Shown here: positions 23,951-33,630 of the stretch, piece by piece
How the letters are laid out: the number at the start of each line of letters is the position of its first letter
Numbering within the stretch: the first letter of the stretch is position 1
Notes under the pieces: model-generated
What the model saw: the letters and a program-made list of their open reading frames with translations, nothing else
Told to the model about the DNA's origin: nothing
Databases searched by the model: none
Translations under genes and position numbers: made by a program
Assembly (NCBI GenBank): GCA_964019135.1
Contig: OZ025257.1
Coordinates: 28,256,352-28,320,351 of the forward strand
Source of the DNA: Arenicola marina
Taxonomy: Eukaryota > Annelida > Polychaeta > Arenicolidae
Length of the DNA: 64,000 nt
Direction: 5' to 3'

Positions 23951-26900
23951 CCTCCTTTCACACCCGGGACGGAACACACCCCCTCACACACACCCGGGAC
24001 GGACCACACCCCCTGACGCACACCCGGGACGGACCACACCCCCTGACGCACACCCGGGACGTACCACACCCCATGACACACACCCGGGACGTACCACACC
24101 TCCTCACACACACCCGGGACGGACCACACCCCCTCACACACACCCGGGACGGACCACACCCCCTGACGCACACCCGGGACGGACCACACCCCCTGACGCA
24201 CACCCGGGACGGACCACACCCCCTCACGCACACCCGGGACGGACCACACCCCCTCACGCACACCCGGGACGGACCACACCCCCTGGCGCACACCCGGGAC
24301 GCACCACACCCCCTGACGCACACCCGGGACGGACCACACGCCCTGACGCACACCCGGGACGGACCACACGCCCTCACGCACACCCGGGACGGACCACACC
24401 CCCTGGCGCACACCCGGGACGGACCACACCCCCTGGCGCACACCCGGGACGGACCACACCCCCTGACGCACACCCGGGACGGACCACACCCCCTGACACA
24501 CACCCGGGACGTACCACACCCCCTGGCGCACACCCGGGACGTACCACACCCCCTGACGCACACCCGGGACGGACCACATCCCCTGACGCACACCCGGGAC
24601 GTACCACACCCCCTGACACACACCCGGGACGTACCACACCCCCTGGCGCACACCCGGGACGTACCACACCCCCTGACGCACACCCGGGACGGACCACATC
24701 CCCTGACGCACACCCGGGACGGAACACACCCCCTGACGCACACCCGGGACGTACCACACCCCCTGACGCACACCCGGGACGGAACACACCCCCTGGCGCA
24801 CACCCGGGACGGACCACACCCCCTGACGCACACCCGGGACGGAACACACCCCCTGACGCACACCCGGGACGGACCACATCCCCTGACGCACACCCGGGAC
24901 GGAACACACCCCCTGGCGCACACCCGGGACGTACCACACCCTCTGACGCACACCCGGGACGGACCACACCCCCTGACGCACACCCGGGACGTACCACACC
25001 CCCTGACGCACACCCGGGACGGACCACACCCCCTGACGCACACCCGGGACGGACCACACCCCCTCACACACACCCGGGACGGACCACACCCCCTGGCGCA
25101 CACCCGGGACGGACCACACGCCCTGACGCACACCCGGGACGGACCACACCCCCTCACGCACACCCGGGACGGACCACACCCCCTGACGCACACCCGGGAC
25201 GGACCACATCCCCTGACGCACACCCGGGACGGACCACACCCCCTGACGCACACCCGGGACGGACCACACCCCCTGACGCACACCCGGGACGGACCACACC
25301 CCCTCACGCACACCCGGGACGGACCACACCCCCTGACGCACACCCGGGACGGACCACATCCCCTGACGCACACCCGGGACGGACCACACCCCCTCACACA
25401 CACCCGGGACGCAACACACCCCCTCACACACACCCGGGACGGACCACACCCCCTCACACACACCCGGGACAGACCTCACCCCCTGACGCACACCCGGGAC
25501 GGACCACACCCCCTGACGCACACCCGGGACGGAACACACCCCCTGACGCACACCCGGGACGGAACACACCCCCTGACGCACACCCGGGACGGACCACACC
25601 CCCTCACACACACCCGGGACGGACCACACCCCCTCACACACACCCGGGACGGACCACACCCCCTTGCGCACACCCGGGACGGACCACACACCCTGACGCA
25701 CCCCCGGGACGGACCACACCCCCTGACGCACACCCGGGACGGACCACACGCCCTGACGCACACCCGGGACGGACCACACCCCCTGACGCACACCCGGGAC
25801 GGACCACACTCCCTGACGCACACCCGGGACGGACCACACCCCCTGGCGCACACCCGGGACGGACCACACCCTCTGGCGCACACCCGGGACGGACCACACC
25901 CCCTGACGCACACCCGGGACGGACCACACGCCCTGACGCACACCCGGGACGGACCACACACCCTGGCGCACACCCGGGACGCACCACACCCCCTGGCGCA
26001 CACCCGGGACGGACCACACCCCCTCACGCACACCCGGGACGGACCACACCCCCTGGCGCACACCCGGGACGGACCACACTCCCTCACGCACACCCGGGAC
26101 GGACCACACCCCCTCACACACACCCGGGACGGACCACACCCCCTCACACACACCCGGGACGGACCACACCCCCTGACGCACACCCAGGACGGAACACACA
26201 CCCTGACGCACACCCGGGACGGACCACACCCCCTGACGCACACCCGGGACGGACCACACCCCCTCACACACACCCGGGACGGACCACACCCCCTGGCGCA
26301 CACCCGGGACGGACCACATCCCCTGACGCACACCCGGGACGGAACACACCCCCTGACGCACACCCGGGACGGACCACACCCCCTGGCGCACACCCGGGAC
26401 GGACCACACCCCCTGACGCACACCCGGGACGGACCACACCCCCTGGCGCACACCCGGGACGGACCACACCCCCTGGCGCACACCCGGGACGGACCACACC
26501 CCCTCACACACACCCGGGACGGACCACACCCCCTGACGCACACCCGGGACGGACCACACCCCCTCACACACACCCGGGACGGACCACACCCCCTGACGCA
26601 CACCCGGGACGGACCACACCCCCTGGCGCACACCCGGGACGGACCACACCCCCTGACGCACACCCGGGACGGACCACACCCCCTCACACACACACGGGAC
26701 GGACCACACCCCCTAACACACACCCGGGACGGACCACACCCCCTCACACACACCCGGGACGGACCACACCCCCTGGCGCACACCCGGGACGGACCACACC
26801 CCCTCACACACACCCGGGACGTACCACACCCCCTGACGCACACCCGGGACGTACCACACCCCCTGACGCACACCCGGGACGGACCACACCCCCTGGCGCA

Positions 26901-27392
26901 CACCCGGGACGGACCACACCCCCTGACGCACACCCGGGACGTACCACACCCCCTGACGCACACCCGGGACGGACCACACCCCCTGACGCACACCCGGGAC
27001 GGACCACACCCCCTGACGCACACCCGGGACGTACCACACCCCCTGACGCACACCCGGGACGTACCACACCCCCTGACGCACACCCGGGACGGACCACACC
27101 CCCTGACGCACACCCGGGACGTACCACACCCCCTGACGCACACCCGGGACGGACCACACCCCCTGACGCACACCCGGGACGTACCACACCCCCTGACGCA
27201 CACCCGGGACGGACCACACCCCCTGGCGCACACCCGGGACGGACAACACCCCCTGACGCACACCCGGGACGGACCACACCCCCTGACGCACACCCGGGAC
27301 GTACCACACCCCCTGACGCACACCCGGGACGGACCACACCCCCTGACGCACACCCGGGACGGACCACACACCCTGACGCACACCCGGGACGC
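23951..27392 (+). repeat. C-rich 30-bp minisatellite, homogeneous array (~115 copies)
   Basis: Strict 30-bp period with core CACACCCGGGACGGACCACA, then CCCCCTGACG or CCCCCTCACA. Variation is confined to a few columns: G/T after GAC, C/A before CACACC, and GACG/GGCG/CACG/CACA at the unit end. Every unit has CCCGGG and several CpGs. The period equals 10 codons and no frame has a stop, giving a false 1,182-residue plus-strand ORF and false minus-strand ORFs of up to 927 residues. Confidence 0.96.
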
Positions 27393-27612
27393 ACCAGTGT
27401 GTTTTTGTCCATTTTTATGCCAGTAGGCAATTGTGGCTCCTTTTGAAGACTTTAACAACTTTAGAAGAGTTCATACATCAGTAATTATATATAGAAAAGT
27501 ACTTTTACATGGTTCAAACTAATTATAAAAGCTATACTTAAACAATTCAATTTGTCATGTGAAGATGATTTTTCACTATAGAATGCTACATGACTATGAT
27601 TCTTCAACCATA
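27393..27612 (+). repeat. Dispersed repeat A, uninterrupted copy
   Basis: This segment contains TTTATGCCAGTAGGCAATT, the sequence TCAGTAATTATATATAG near 27,480, and CTATACTTAAACAATT near 27,532. The copy at 28,200-28,297 plus 33,025-33,540 has the same order of blocks but is split by a LINE and by a TTAA-flanked insertion. This copy is therefore a natural empty-site reference for both insertions. Confidence 0.88.
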
Positions 27613-27816
27613 GCCATGTGTAGCTCTGATTCTGATTCTCTGATGTTTAAAACAGAAACAAACTTTAATCCTTTTCTTATTACTTTCTGACAAGTAATGA
27701 CTAATCACATAAGTTACCTTTCTTGAAAGGCAAAAATAGTCCAGTCTGTCACCAGAAATTCATATTAAAACATGTGTTTTCACTGACCCAATGCCTTCAG
27801 GGTCCCTGAATAGCCC
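27613..27816 (+). repeat. Dispersed repeat B, copy 1
   Basis: Shares GTGTAGCTCTGATTCT, AATGACTAATCACATAAGT, AAAATAGTCCAGTCTGTCACC and GTGTTTTCACTGACCCAATG with 27,916-28,116, in the same order and orientation, about 300 bp apart. Confidence 0.88.
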
Positions 27817-27822
27817 AGAACC

Positions 27823-27852
27823 CTAGGCTGTGTGGGATGAAACACAGCCTAG
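27823..27852. repeat. 11-bp perfect inverted repeat (hairpin)
   Basis: CTAGGCTGTGT at 27,823-27,833 and ACACAGCCTAG at 27,842-27,852 flank an 8-nt loop. It lies in the linker between the two B repeats. Function unknown; may be part of the repeat's own structure. Confidence 0.75.
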
Positions 27853-27915
27853 TCGCATTCCATAGTAAAATTCTGGTCTGGAACAACCCCATTTCAGGGT
27901 TGTTTGACTTTGACC

Positions 27916-28116
27916 AAGTGTAGCTCTGATTCTCCTTTGCGGTGGGAAAAGTTTTATAACAGAAACAAACCCTAATCCTTTTCTTTTTACTTCCTGACAA
28001 TGAATGACTAATCACATAAGTAACCTTTACTTGAAAGGCAAAAATAGTCCAGTCTGTCACCAGAAATTCACATGAAAGCATGTGTTTTCACTGACCCAAT
28101 GACTAGGTCCCTGAAC
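27916..28116 (+). repeat. Dispersed repeat B, copy 2
   Basis: Second copy of the block described at 27,613-27,816, with moderate divergence, consistent with an old segmental duplication in this mosaic. Confidence 0.88.
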
Positions 28117-28199
28117 AATGAACCAATTAGCATGACTTATAATATCATGTGATGACCTTGCACATGTGCAGTGAACAACTTCCTGTAAACAAAATGGTG

Positions 28200-28297
28200 G
28201 CATGTTGTTGTCCATTTTTATGCCAGTAGGCAATTATAGCTCCTTTTGCAGACTTTAACAACTTTGGAAGAGTTCATACATCAGTAATTATATATAG
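28200..28297 (+). repeat. Dispersed repeat A, split copy, left part
   Basis: Matches 27,400-27,490 up to and including TAATTATATATAG, where the LINE begins. The repeat resumes after the LINE at 33,025. Confidence 0.88.
28285..28297 (+). repeat. LINE target-site duplication, 5' copy
   Basis: TAATTATATATAG, identical to 33,025-33,037 on the far side of the LINE. The paralogous uninterrupted repeat has this sequence once. Confidence 0.93.
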
Positions 28298-28428
28298 ACC
28301 TCGCCAAAGGCAAACGTGTTGCAGCAGAGCAGAGTATTTCCACTAATAACGTGACAATATAGGCAATTTCCGAGAAGATATTGAACTGGCGTGAAAACAT
28401 CCTTGTTCCTAGCCCCAGCTTGTGAAAC
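28298..28428 (+). promoter_or_regulatory. LINE 5' UTR / presumed internal promoter region
   Basis: 131 bp from the insertion boundary to the ORF1 start. LINEs of this type normally carry their own promoter here, but I see no TATA box. The start context AAACATGG is favourable. Confidence 0.5.
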
Positions 28429-29385
28429 ATGGGAGTGTCGGTAGAGACCTGGCGCGCCAGGATCGGCGGTTTTCAAATGCCGGCGACGAAAAAGCAGTTC
28501 AAACAGCCCGCCATTGCTATACGGTGCTGGTCGGTGGCGATACGGCTGGGTACGCTCTTCCTCGTATGCGCCGCGCTGACCCATCCAGGCAGTGGCCCGG
28601 CAAGCTTAAGCTCTGGTGCCCTGTGCAGCGGGGCGTGGCGAGCCACGGTGTGTGCGGCCAGTCCAGCGAATCATACAAGGGGGGTCACCCCCAGACATCC
28701 CGCCGTGGGGTGGCTACTGTTGGCGGCTGGAGATGTGGAGGCCAACCCCGGCCCCCCAAAGAAGACGCGAGCCACCGCCGACCAACCGACCCTGAGCTTT
28801 GAAGCGGATGCAAGTCGGAACAGAAATCTGGAAGATCGTCTGACCGAGCTTGAAAATAGGATTAAACGAGTTGAAGAGGAAAACTGCACATTGAAAAAGC
28901 AACTTGACGCCATGGAGAACCAAAGCAGGAGAAATAATCTGATTATCTACGGTATCCAGGAGGAGCAAGAAGAAAACTGGGGTGCCTGTGAGACCAAGGT
29001 GCAAGACTTCGCCGCAAACAAGCTTCAGATGACATCCAACCTGGGTATAGAACGTGCCCACCGCTTGGGAAGGAAGACCGGAGGAGGGGGGCCACAATCC
29101 CAGCAGCGCCCACGCCCTCTCATTGTAAAGTTCGGGTCCTGGAAGGAAAAGGAAGAGGTGCTTCGGGCCGCCCGGAGACAACTGAAGGGCACCAGAGGCA
29201 TCTCCGTCTCCGAAGATTACAGTGCCACGGTGCGGGCGGCGCGTAAGAGGCTGGTGCCAATCATGATGGAAAAAAGGAGGGAAACGCCAGACAAGCGCAT
29301 ATACCTCAGGATGGACAGGCTCGTCGTAGAGCGCCAGCAGTTCGTCCTGAGGTCAGACGGCGAGCTAGGGGAGCGAACCCCATAG
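28429..29385 (+). CDS. LINE ORF1 protein with N-terminal 2A ribosome-skipping peptide (318 aa)
   Basis: ORF1 proteins bind the element's RNA and act as chaperones in retrotransposition. Residues 101-109 read GDVEANPGP, an exact match to the D-V/I-E-x-N-P-G-P 2A consensus, so translation should yield a 108-residue leader and a 210-residue protein starting at Pro109. The leader has a basic stretch (KKQFK, 21-25) then a hydrophobic run at about 36-51 (SVAIRLGTLFLVCAAL), like a signal or membrane segment; Met17 is an alternative start that would make this more N-terminal. Downstream come a coiled coil (about 130-165, heptads with LEDRL, LENRI, LKKQL), an RRM-like NNLIIYGI, the RPRPLIVKF strand and a basic C-terminal domain, as in L1-type ORF1p. 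The stop is TAG at 29,383-29,385, in the same frame as ORF2. Confidence 0.9.
   Translation: MGVSVETWRARIGGFQMPATKKQFKQPAIAIRCWSVAIRLGTLFLVCAALTHPGSGPASLSSGALCSGAWRATVCAASPANHTRGVTPRHPAVGWLLLAAGDVEANPGPPKKTRATADQPTLSFEADASRNRNLEDRLTELENRIKRVEEENCTLKKQLDAMENQSRRNNLIIYGIQEEQEENWGACETKVQDFAANKLQMTSNLGIERAHRLGRKTGGGGPQSQQRPRPLIVKFGSWKEKEEVLRAARRQLKGTRGISVSEDYSATVRAARKRLVPIMMEKRRETPDKRIYLRMDRLVVERQQFVLRSDGELGERTP
28729..28755 (+). promoter_or_regulatory. 2A translational recoding site
   Basis: Codes for GDVEANPGP, with skipping predicted between Gly (28,750-28,752) and Pro (28,753-28,755). The preceding WLLLAA supplies the hydrophobic run usual upstream of 2A motifs. This identification is from the motif alone. 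Confidence 0.9.
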
Positions 29386-30180
29386 GGGGCTGGCCGAGGC
29401 TCCGGGGTACATCGCGAAACAAAGGTACTGACCTGGAATATCCAGGGACTCATATCCAGACTACAGAATACTGACAGGTCGCTGCTTAAACAAAGGTGCT
29501 ACCATTATGACATTGTCGCTCTTTATGAGACCTGGGGGGCTAGTAAAAGTGATCTTACCGACTTCTTGGAAGAGTATGACACTTACTCTAAAGAGTGGAC
29601 CCGCCGAGCTGCGAGGGGCCGTACACCTGGCGGCATTGTTGTCTTTGTAAGACAGTCGTTGTCACGCTTGGTATCAGTTATTGAGATAGACTGTAAATAT
29701 GTTATATGTTTATTACTCCGAAAAGAATTATTGGAGGTAGATAGAGATGTTATCATGGTGTGTACTTACCTTCCACCCGATGGCTCGACTTCATATGATG
29801 AAGAGCAAGGTGACGGTATTCTGATACTTGAACATGTTATGCTACAACTTGCAGCTCGTCACCCGAATCACACTTGGTGTATATTAGGTGATTTTAATGC
29901 GCGAACGGGTCTAATGAAGGATTATATAACTGAAGATAATCTTGATTTCGTGTTAGATGTAGGGGACTGCTACCCAGCAGATGCATTTGATATCCAACGG
30001 AATTCACAAGATACCGATGAAAATCCCCTTGGTCGAGATCTCATCAGTCTATGTAAGACCTATGATATCCATATGTTGAACGGGAGGTCGCCTAACGACA
30101 AGGAAGGGGTATTCACCTGTATTACACATAACGGGAAGAAGCCTGGTGGACTATGTTCTATGTTCGACATCTCTCTTTAA
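29386..30180 (+). pseudogene. LINE ORF2, apurinic-type endonuclease domain (frame 1 part)
   Basis: This endonuclease nicks target DNA to prime reverse transcription. The frame opens straight after the ORF1 TAG with no early ATG (first ATG 29,566, inside the domain). Motifs in order: LTWNIQGL (from 29,428), VALYETW with the catalytic Glu, GGIVVFVR, VCTYLPPDGS, LGDFNART (GDFN from 29,887), then NGR...KEGVFTCI. The conserved DYVL and SDH motifs lie in the next frame, because one extra A in GGGAAGAAGCC (about 30,134-30,140) shifts the reading. This frame therefore ends early at a TAA (30,178-30,180). Without the insertion the reading joins smoothly into the reverse transcriptase part. Confidence 0.88.
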
Positions 30181-32440
30181 TAACCTTTCTCGCCAGTTTA
30201 CTGTCCTTACCGATGACCTGTCTGATCATTTTCCTCTGAGTTTTAGTATTAAATGCAAAGCTATGATGCAAGGGGAAGACGCCGCATTTTTGAAGGAACG
30301 AAAGCGATATAAGTGGCGGGATGACTGTAAAGCTTTCTTTCTACACAAACTTACAGACTCTGTTGCACAGACCTTTGTAGAAAACTTATATGATGACATT
30401 GACAGACGGGACATGGACGCCGCAGTTAACGACTTAACCCGACTATACGACTATGCAGCCGGGCATATGAAGAGTAAGTCTGCCCTTACACGACGAGACG
30501 TTTGCCAGTATCCCACTTTTTGGGACGCGGAGCTAGATAATCTGAAAGCTGGGAAGAATAAATCACTTAATTACTTTCGCAAAACCAGAGAAGACTCCGA
30601 CCTCCAGAACTATAAGTTAACCAAACTTAGGTTTGTTAAGGTACGCAGGGAGAAAGAAAGAGCCTTTAATGAGGCAAATAAACAGAAGCTACGAAATAGT
30701 ATGCACGATAGTCGACTATGCTGGAAAACGGTGAAAAGGTTTAAGGGAGGAATATCTCAGTCCCGCGACCCGATAAGCTCTAAAGACTGGGAGGAATACT
30801 TTAAGACTCTACTCAATACTGGACAACAGCCAGAAGCAACCTTCCAAGAGAGGGTTGATTCTGAAGTGACGGACCATATCAACTTCTGTCTGCAGTGCAA
30901 GGTGGGAGGGCCGACGGCTTGCTATGAAAACTTTTTTGACGACGATATATCGGTTGACGAGGTGGAAACCGCCATTGCTAGTTTACCCTGTAATAAAGCC
31001 CCTGGCCCGGATGGGCTTCCCATGGAGGTACTTAAGCACAGTAGTGAATTCGTAAGCCCGATCTTAGCAGATATTTTTGACCATATTATGAGTAACGGTG
31101 ACTACCCGCAGCAGTGGGCTGATGCTATTATATTCCCAGTACTGAAGACCGGGCCGTGTGAAAACCCGGGTAATTACAGAGGGATATCTCTACTAGCGGC
31201 CACAGGCAAAGTCTTTATGAAGATCCTAAGCACTAGACTAATTGACTGGGCCGAAGCTAACGATAAGCTATCAGAGTGTCAGTCTGGATTCAGGCACGGG
31301 AGATCAACTATTGATCAAGTGTATGTCTTGCAGGCAGTCATTCATAAATATTTAAGTAAACCAGGGGGTCGGTTCTACTGCCTATATGTAGATTTCAGCA
31401 AAGCTTTCGACCAGGTCCCACATAGTCATCTATGGCACAGATTAATATCAGAAGGCCTACATGGAAGAACCCTAAGGGTGCTTATGTCTTTATATGGCAA
31501 ACTTAGATCGTGTGTTCAGTGCCGCAATCGCCTGACTGATTTTTTTACCTCAACAGGTACTCGACAGGGCTGTCTCCTCAGCCCGCTCCTCTTTATCCTG
31601 TATGTGAATGAGTATTTTGACATGCTGATCCGCAATAACTGTAATGGTGTATTTGTAGACAAAACGTTCCCGAACTTGGTTGCATTGATGTATGCTGACG
31701 ATCTCTCTAACCTTGCGGACACCGTCGGTAGGCTGCAAGCAACTATACATACCTTAGAGGAATACTGTGAAAAATGGGGCATGGCGGTAAATATGAGCAA
31801 AACCAAAGTAATGGTGTTTAGGAATGGAGGCCCACTGCGAAATAATGAAAGGTGGACTTTATCTGGACAACCTATACAAAGTGTCTCGTTTTATAATTAC
31901 CTGGGAATAATAATGACGCCGAAAATGGTTTGGACTGCCACACAGAAGCGCAGAGCAGATCAAGCAGTGAAGGTGGCGGCATTGATTAAAAGCTTAGATT
32001 ATCAATGTGGTGGCTTGGAGCCGAGTTTAATGTTAAACCTCTTTGATACCATGGCCCTACCTATTATTACGTACGGAGCGGAAATCTGGGGACTGGAATG
32101 TATCGGCTATATAGAAAATGTACATGTAAATTTTTGTAAATATATACTGGGAGTTAGCAGGTCCACGTCAAATGCTGCAGTTATTGGTGAGTTAGGGCGA
32201 TTGCCGGTACGCTTTCACTGTGAAATTAAAGTCATCAAATATTGGGTCAAATTACTGCATATGCCACAAGATAGACTGACCAAGGCCACCTATATAATGT
32301 TATGTAGCCATGATAGTGTAGGCAGAACAAAAAAGAACTGGGCATCGCAAGTGAAGAATTGGCTTTTTAAAATACGGATTTGGTTTTGTCTGGTTAAGTC
32401 AAGAGGTTGGGGACCATCTGTACTTCATGAGGGAAGTTAA
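30146..32440 (+). pseudogene. LINE ORF2, reverse transcriptase (frame 2 part)
   Basis: Begins with VDYVLCSTSLFNN and SDHFPLSF, the last endonuclease motifs; the GTG at 30,146 is not a true start. Reverse transcriptase motifs in order: KAPGPDGLPMEV, FPVLKTG, NYRGISLL, QSGFRHGRSTIDQ, YVDFSKAFDQVPH (motif A, both Asp present), TRQGCLLSPLLF (motif B), LMYADD (motif C, 31,691-31,702), CEKWGMAVNMSKTKVM (motif D), YLGIIM (motif E). Catalytic residues are intact. Near 32,369-32,372 one extra A in AAAATACGG shifts the frame; the natural continuation (GFVWLSQEVGDHLYFMREVK) is in frame 0. This frame drifts to a TAA at 32,438-32,440. Confidence 0.92.
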
Positions 32441-32903
32441 GCAGAGATTAACAGATGTTTTATCGCAAAATTGGTATGTAAATGCGTGTGAAAATATGAA
32501 ACTAGCTGGTGAATATTGTCTGTATAAAACCCTTTTAAACCCAGAGAGATATCTATCGGTGTTAACGAGTGCAAGGTTAAGAAAGGTGTATAGCTGGTTC
32601 AGATGTAGTAGCGGTAAACTTATGATTGAGAGAGGCAGACAACTTAATATACCCAGAGAAGAAAGATTGTGTCCATATTGTCAGAGATTTTGTATCGACG
32701 AAATTGAAACCCAATTCCACTTCATGTTTAAGTGTCAGCTTTATGCAGATATTAGGGAGAAATAATTCAATAAGAGCTTTTACAAATACCCATCAAAAGA
32801 AAATTTTATCCGACTTATGTGCGCAACCGACGAGAAAACTCTATACGGAATCTGTAAGTTTATTATTGCCGCATTTAGCAGAAGGGAACAACAGGGGTAT
32901 TAA
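32427..32903 (+). pseudogene. LINE ORF2 C-terminal domain with CCHC-like finger (frame 0 part)
   Basis: Continues ORF2 after the second frameshift. It carries a leucine/arginine-rich stretch (LTSARLRKVYSWFR) and CPYC (32,670-32,681) followed by FHFMFKC, giving the C-x2-C...H-x4-C pattern usual at the end of CR1/L2 ORF2. A TAA at 32,763-32,765 after DIREK cuts the frame, but the same frame goes on with FNKSFYKYPSKENFIRLM and TLYGICKFIIAAF to a natural-looking TAA at 32,901-32,903. The first TAA is therefore a nonsense change, not the family stop. Confidence 0.85.
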
Positions 32904-32982
32904 TGTGGATGAGATGATTATTGACTTGGATTGTTGTGTTTTTGTTTTTTTTTGTGTTGAATGCTTTTGTAATTTGTACCAG

Positions 32983-32997
32983 GGCTGGAGGCCAGCC
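32983..32997 (+). promoter_or_regulatory. LINE 3' UTR hairpin (candidate reverse transcriptase recognition stem)
   Basis: GGCTGG, a 3-nt AGG loop, and CCAGCC: a perfect 6-bp stem 27 bp before the element's end. CR1/L2-group elements usually have a short 3' stem-loop bound by their own reverse transcriptase. Assignment here is by position and shape. Confidence 0.65.
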
Positions 32998-33006
32998 AAA
33001 GTACTG

Positions 33007-33024
33007 AATAAACATACATACCCA
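33007..33024 (+). terminator. AATAAA and short CATAC repeat at the LINE 3' end
   Basis: AATAAA at 33,007-33,012, followed by CATACATACC up to the target duplication. It ends in a simple repeat rather than poly(A), as in CR1/L2-type elements. Confidence 0.75.
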
Positions 33025-33037
33025 TAATTATATATAG
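33025..33037 (+). repeat. LINE target-site duplication, 3' copy
   Basis: TAATTATATATAG, identical to 28,285-28,297. Confidence 0.93.
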
Positions 33038-33084
33038 GAAAGGACTTTTAAATTGTTGAAACTAATTGTGACAGCTATACTTAA

Positions 33085-33456
33085 AGCAATATGCTTACAT
33101 GCGCCATCTTATATTTTTTACATTTTAGAATCAAGACTAAAGTATCTCAGAATTTATGATGCATATGTTTTTATATCTCTTTCAGTCTGTAAAACAAACA
33201 TTTCAACATAAAACTGCGCGGTTTATTTTTATCGCGCGCGGACGTGATAGCGAGCCGCGGTCGACATCATACACAAAATAGCGAACTGCGAACAGGCGCG
33301 TAGGGATATAAAGCCGGCCACCAACTTCTGCTCCGTTGACCAAAATGGTTCTCTCCGGATAGCCCGCAGGCTTTCATGATTGAAACTCAAGACAGAATGT
33401 ACTTATTTGACATGAAAAAGAGGTTGGTAATACAAAAAATTACGGAATATATTGCT
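33085..33456. mobile_element. 372-bp TTAA-flanked insertion with 8-bp inverted ends
   Basis: Flanked by TTAA at 33,081-33,084 and 33,457-33,460. The ends are AGCAATAT and ATATTGCT, an 8-bp perfect inverted repeat. The paralogous repeat at 27,532 has a single TTAA here and no insert. TTAA duplication is the signature of piggyBac-type (and some other) cut-and-paste elements; the short AGCAATAT ends are not a piggyBac terminus I recognise. The inside is GC-rich (GCGCGCGG, AGCCGCGG) with GGGATATAAAGCC and a following ATGGTT that stops within a few codons. No transposase. Confidence 0.7.
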
Positions 33457-33546
33457 TTAAACAATTGAATTTGTCATGTGAAGTTGATTTTTCACTATAG
33501 AATGCTACATGGCCATGATTCTTCAAACATAGCCATGGATTCATGG

Positions 33547-33630
33547 CTAGACGCACCCCACCCTCTCACGCACACTAATGACACGAACCCTCTCCCTCTC
33601 ACATGCACCCAAGGTCCGACCCCGACAGAA
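33547..33630 (+). repeat. Remnant of the C-rich 30-bp minisatellite
   Basis: GACGCACCCCACCCTCTCACG, then CACTAATGACACGAACCC and CACATGCACCCAAGG: two to three diverged units. With the main array ending at 27,392, this suggests the repeat A/B and LINE mosaic sits inside or beside a once longer array. Confidence 0.7.

Larger units (their letters stand above)
28298..33024 (+). mobile_element. Near full-length CR1/L2-like LINE with a 2A peptide in ORF1
   Basis: A 4,727-bp element bounded by a perfect 13-bp target-site duplication. Layout: 131-bp 5' UTR (28,298-28,428), ORF1 (28,429-29,385), ORF2 (29,386-32,903) with an APE-type endonuclease, reverse transcriptase and a C-terminal CCHC-like finger, then a 3' UTR of about 120 bp ending in a small hairpin and AATAAACATACATACC. 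Layout, coiled-coil/RRM ORF1 and 3' hairpin fit the CR1/L2 group; 2A-bearing ORF1s are known in APE-type LINEs of sea urchin, amphioxus, molluscs and cnidarians. ORF1 is intact. ORF2 carries two 1-bp insertions and one nonsense codon, so this copy cannot make ORF2 protein in one piece unless these are assembly errors. Confidence 0.92.
33025..33546 (+). repeat. Dispersed repeat A, split copy, right part
   Basis: Resumes the repeat after the LINE and matches 27,480-27,610, but carries a 372-bp insertion at a TTAA. It ends near CATAGCCATGG and abuts a remnant of the C-rich minisatellite. Confidence 0.85.

Noticed and set aside
23878..27426. A 1,182-codon plus-strand ORF and long minus ORFs (927, 660, 501 codons)
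   Set aside because: By-products of a 30-bp unit without stops; all are pure 10-residue repeats.
28422..28802. 126-codon ORF overlapping LINE ORF1
   Set aside because: Alternative frame of ORF1; the 2A motif, coiled coil and RRM are all in the other frame.
32626..33027. 133-codon ORF overlapping the LINE 3' end
   Set aside because: Wrong frame; the ORF2 C-terminus (CPYC...FKC and ICKFIIAAF) is in frame 0, so this is a shadow.
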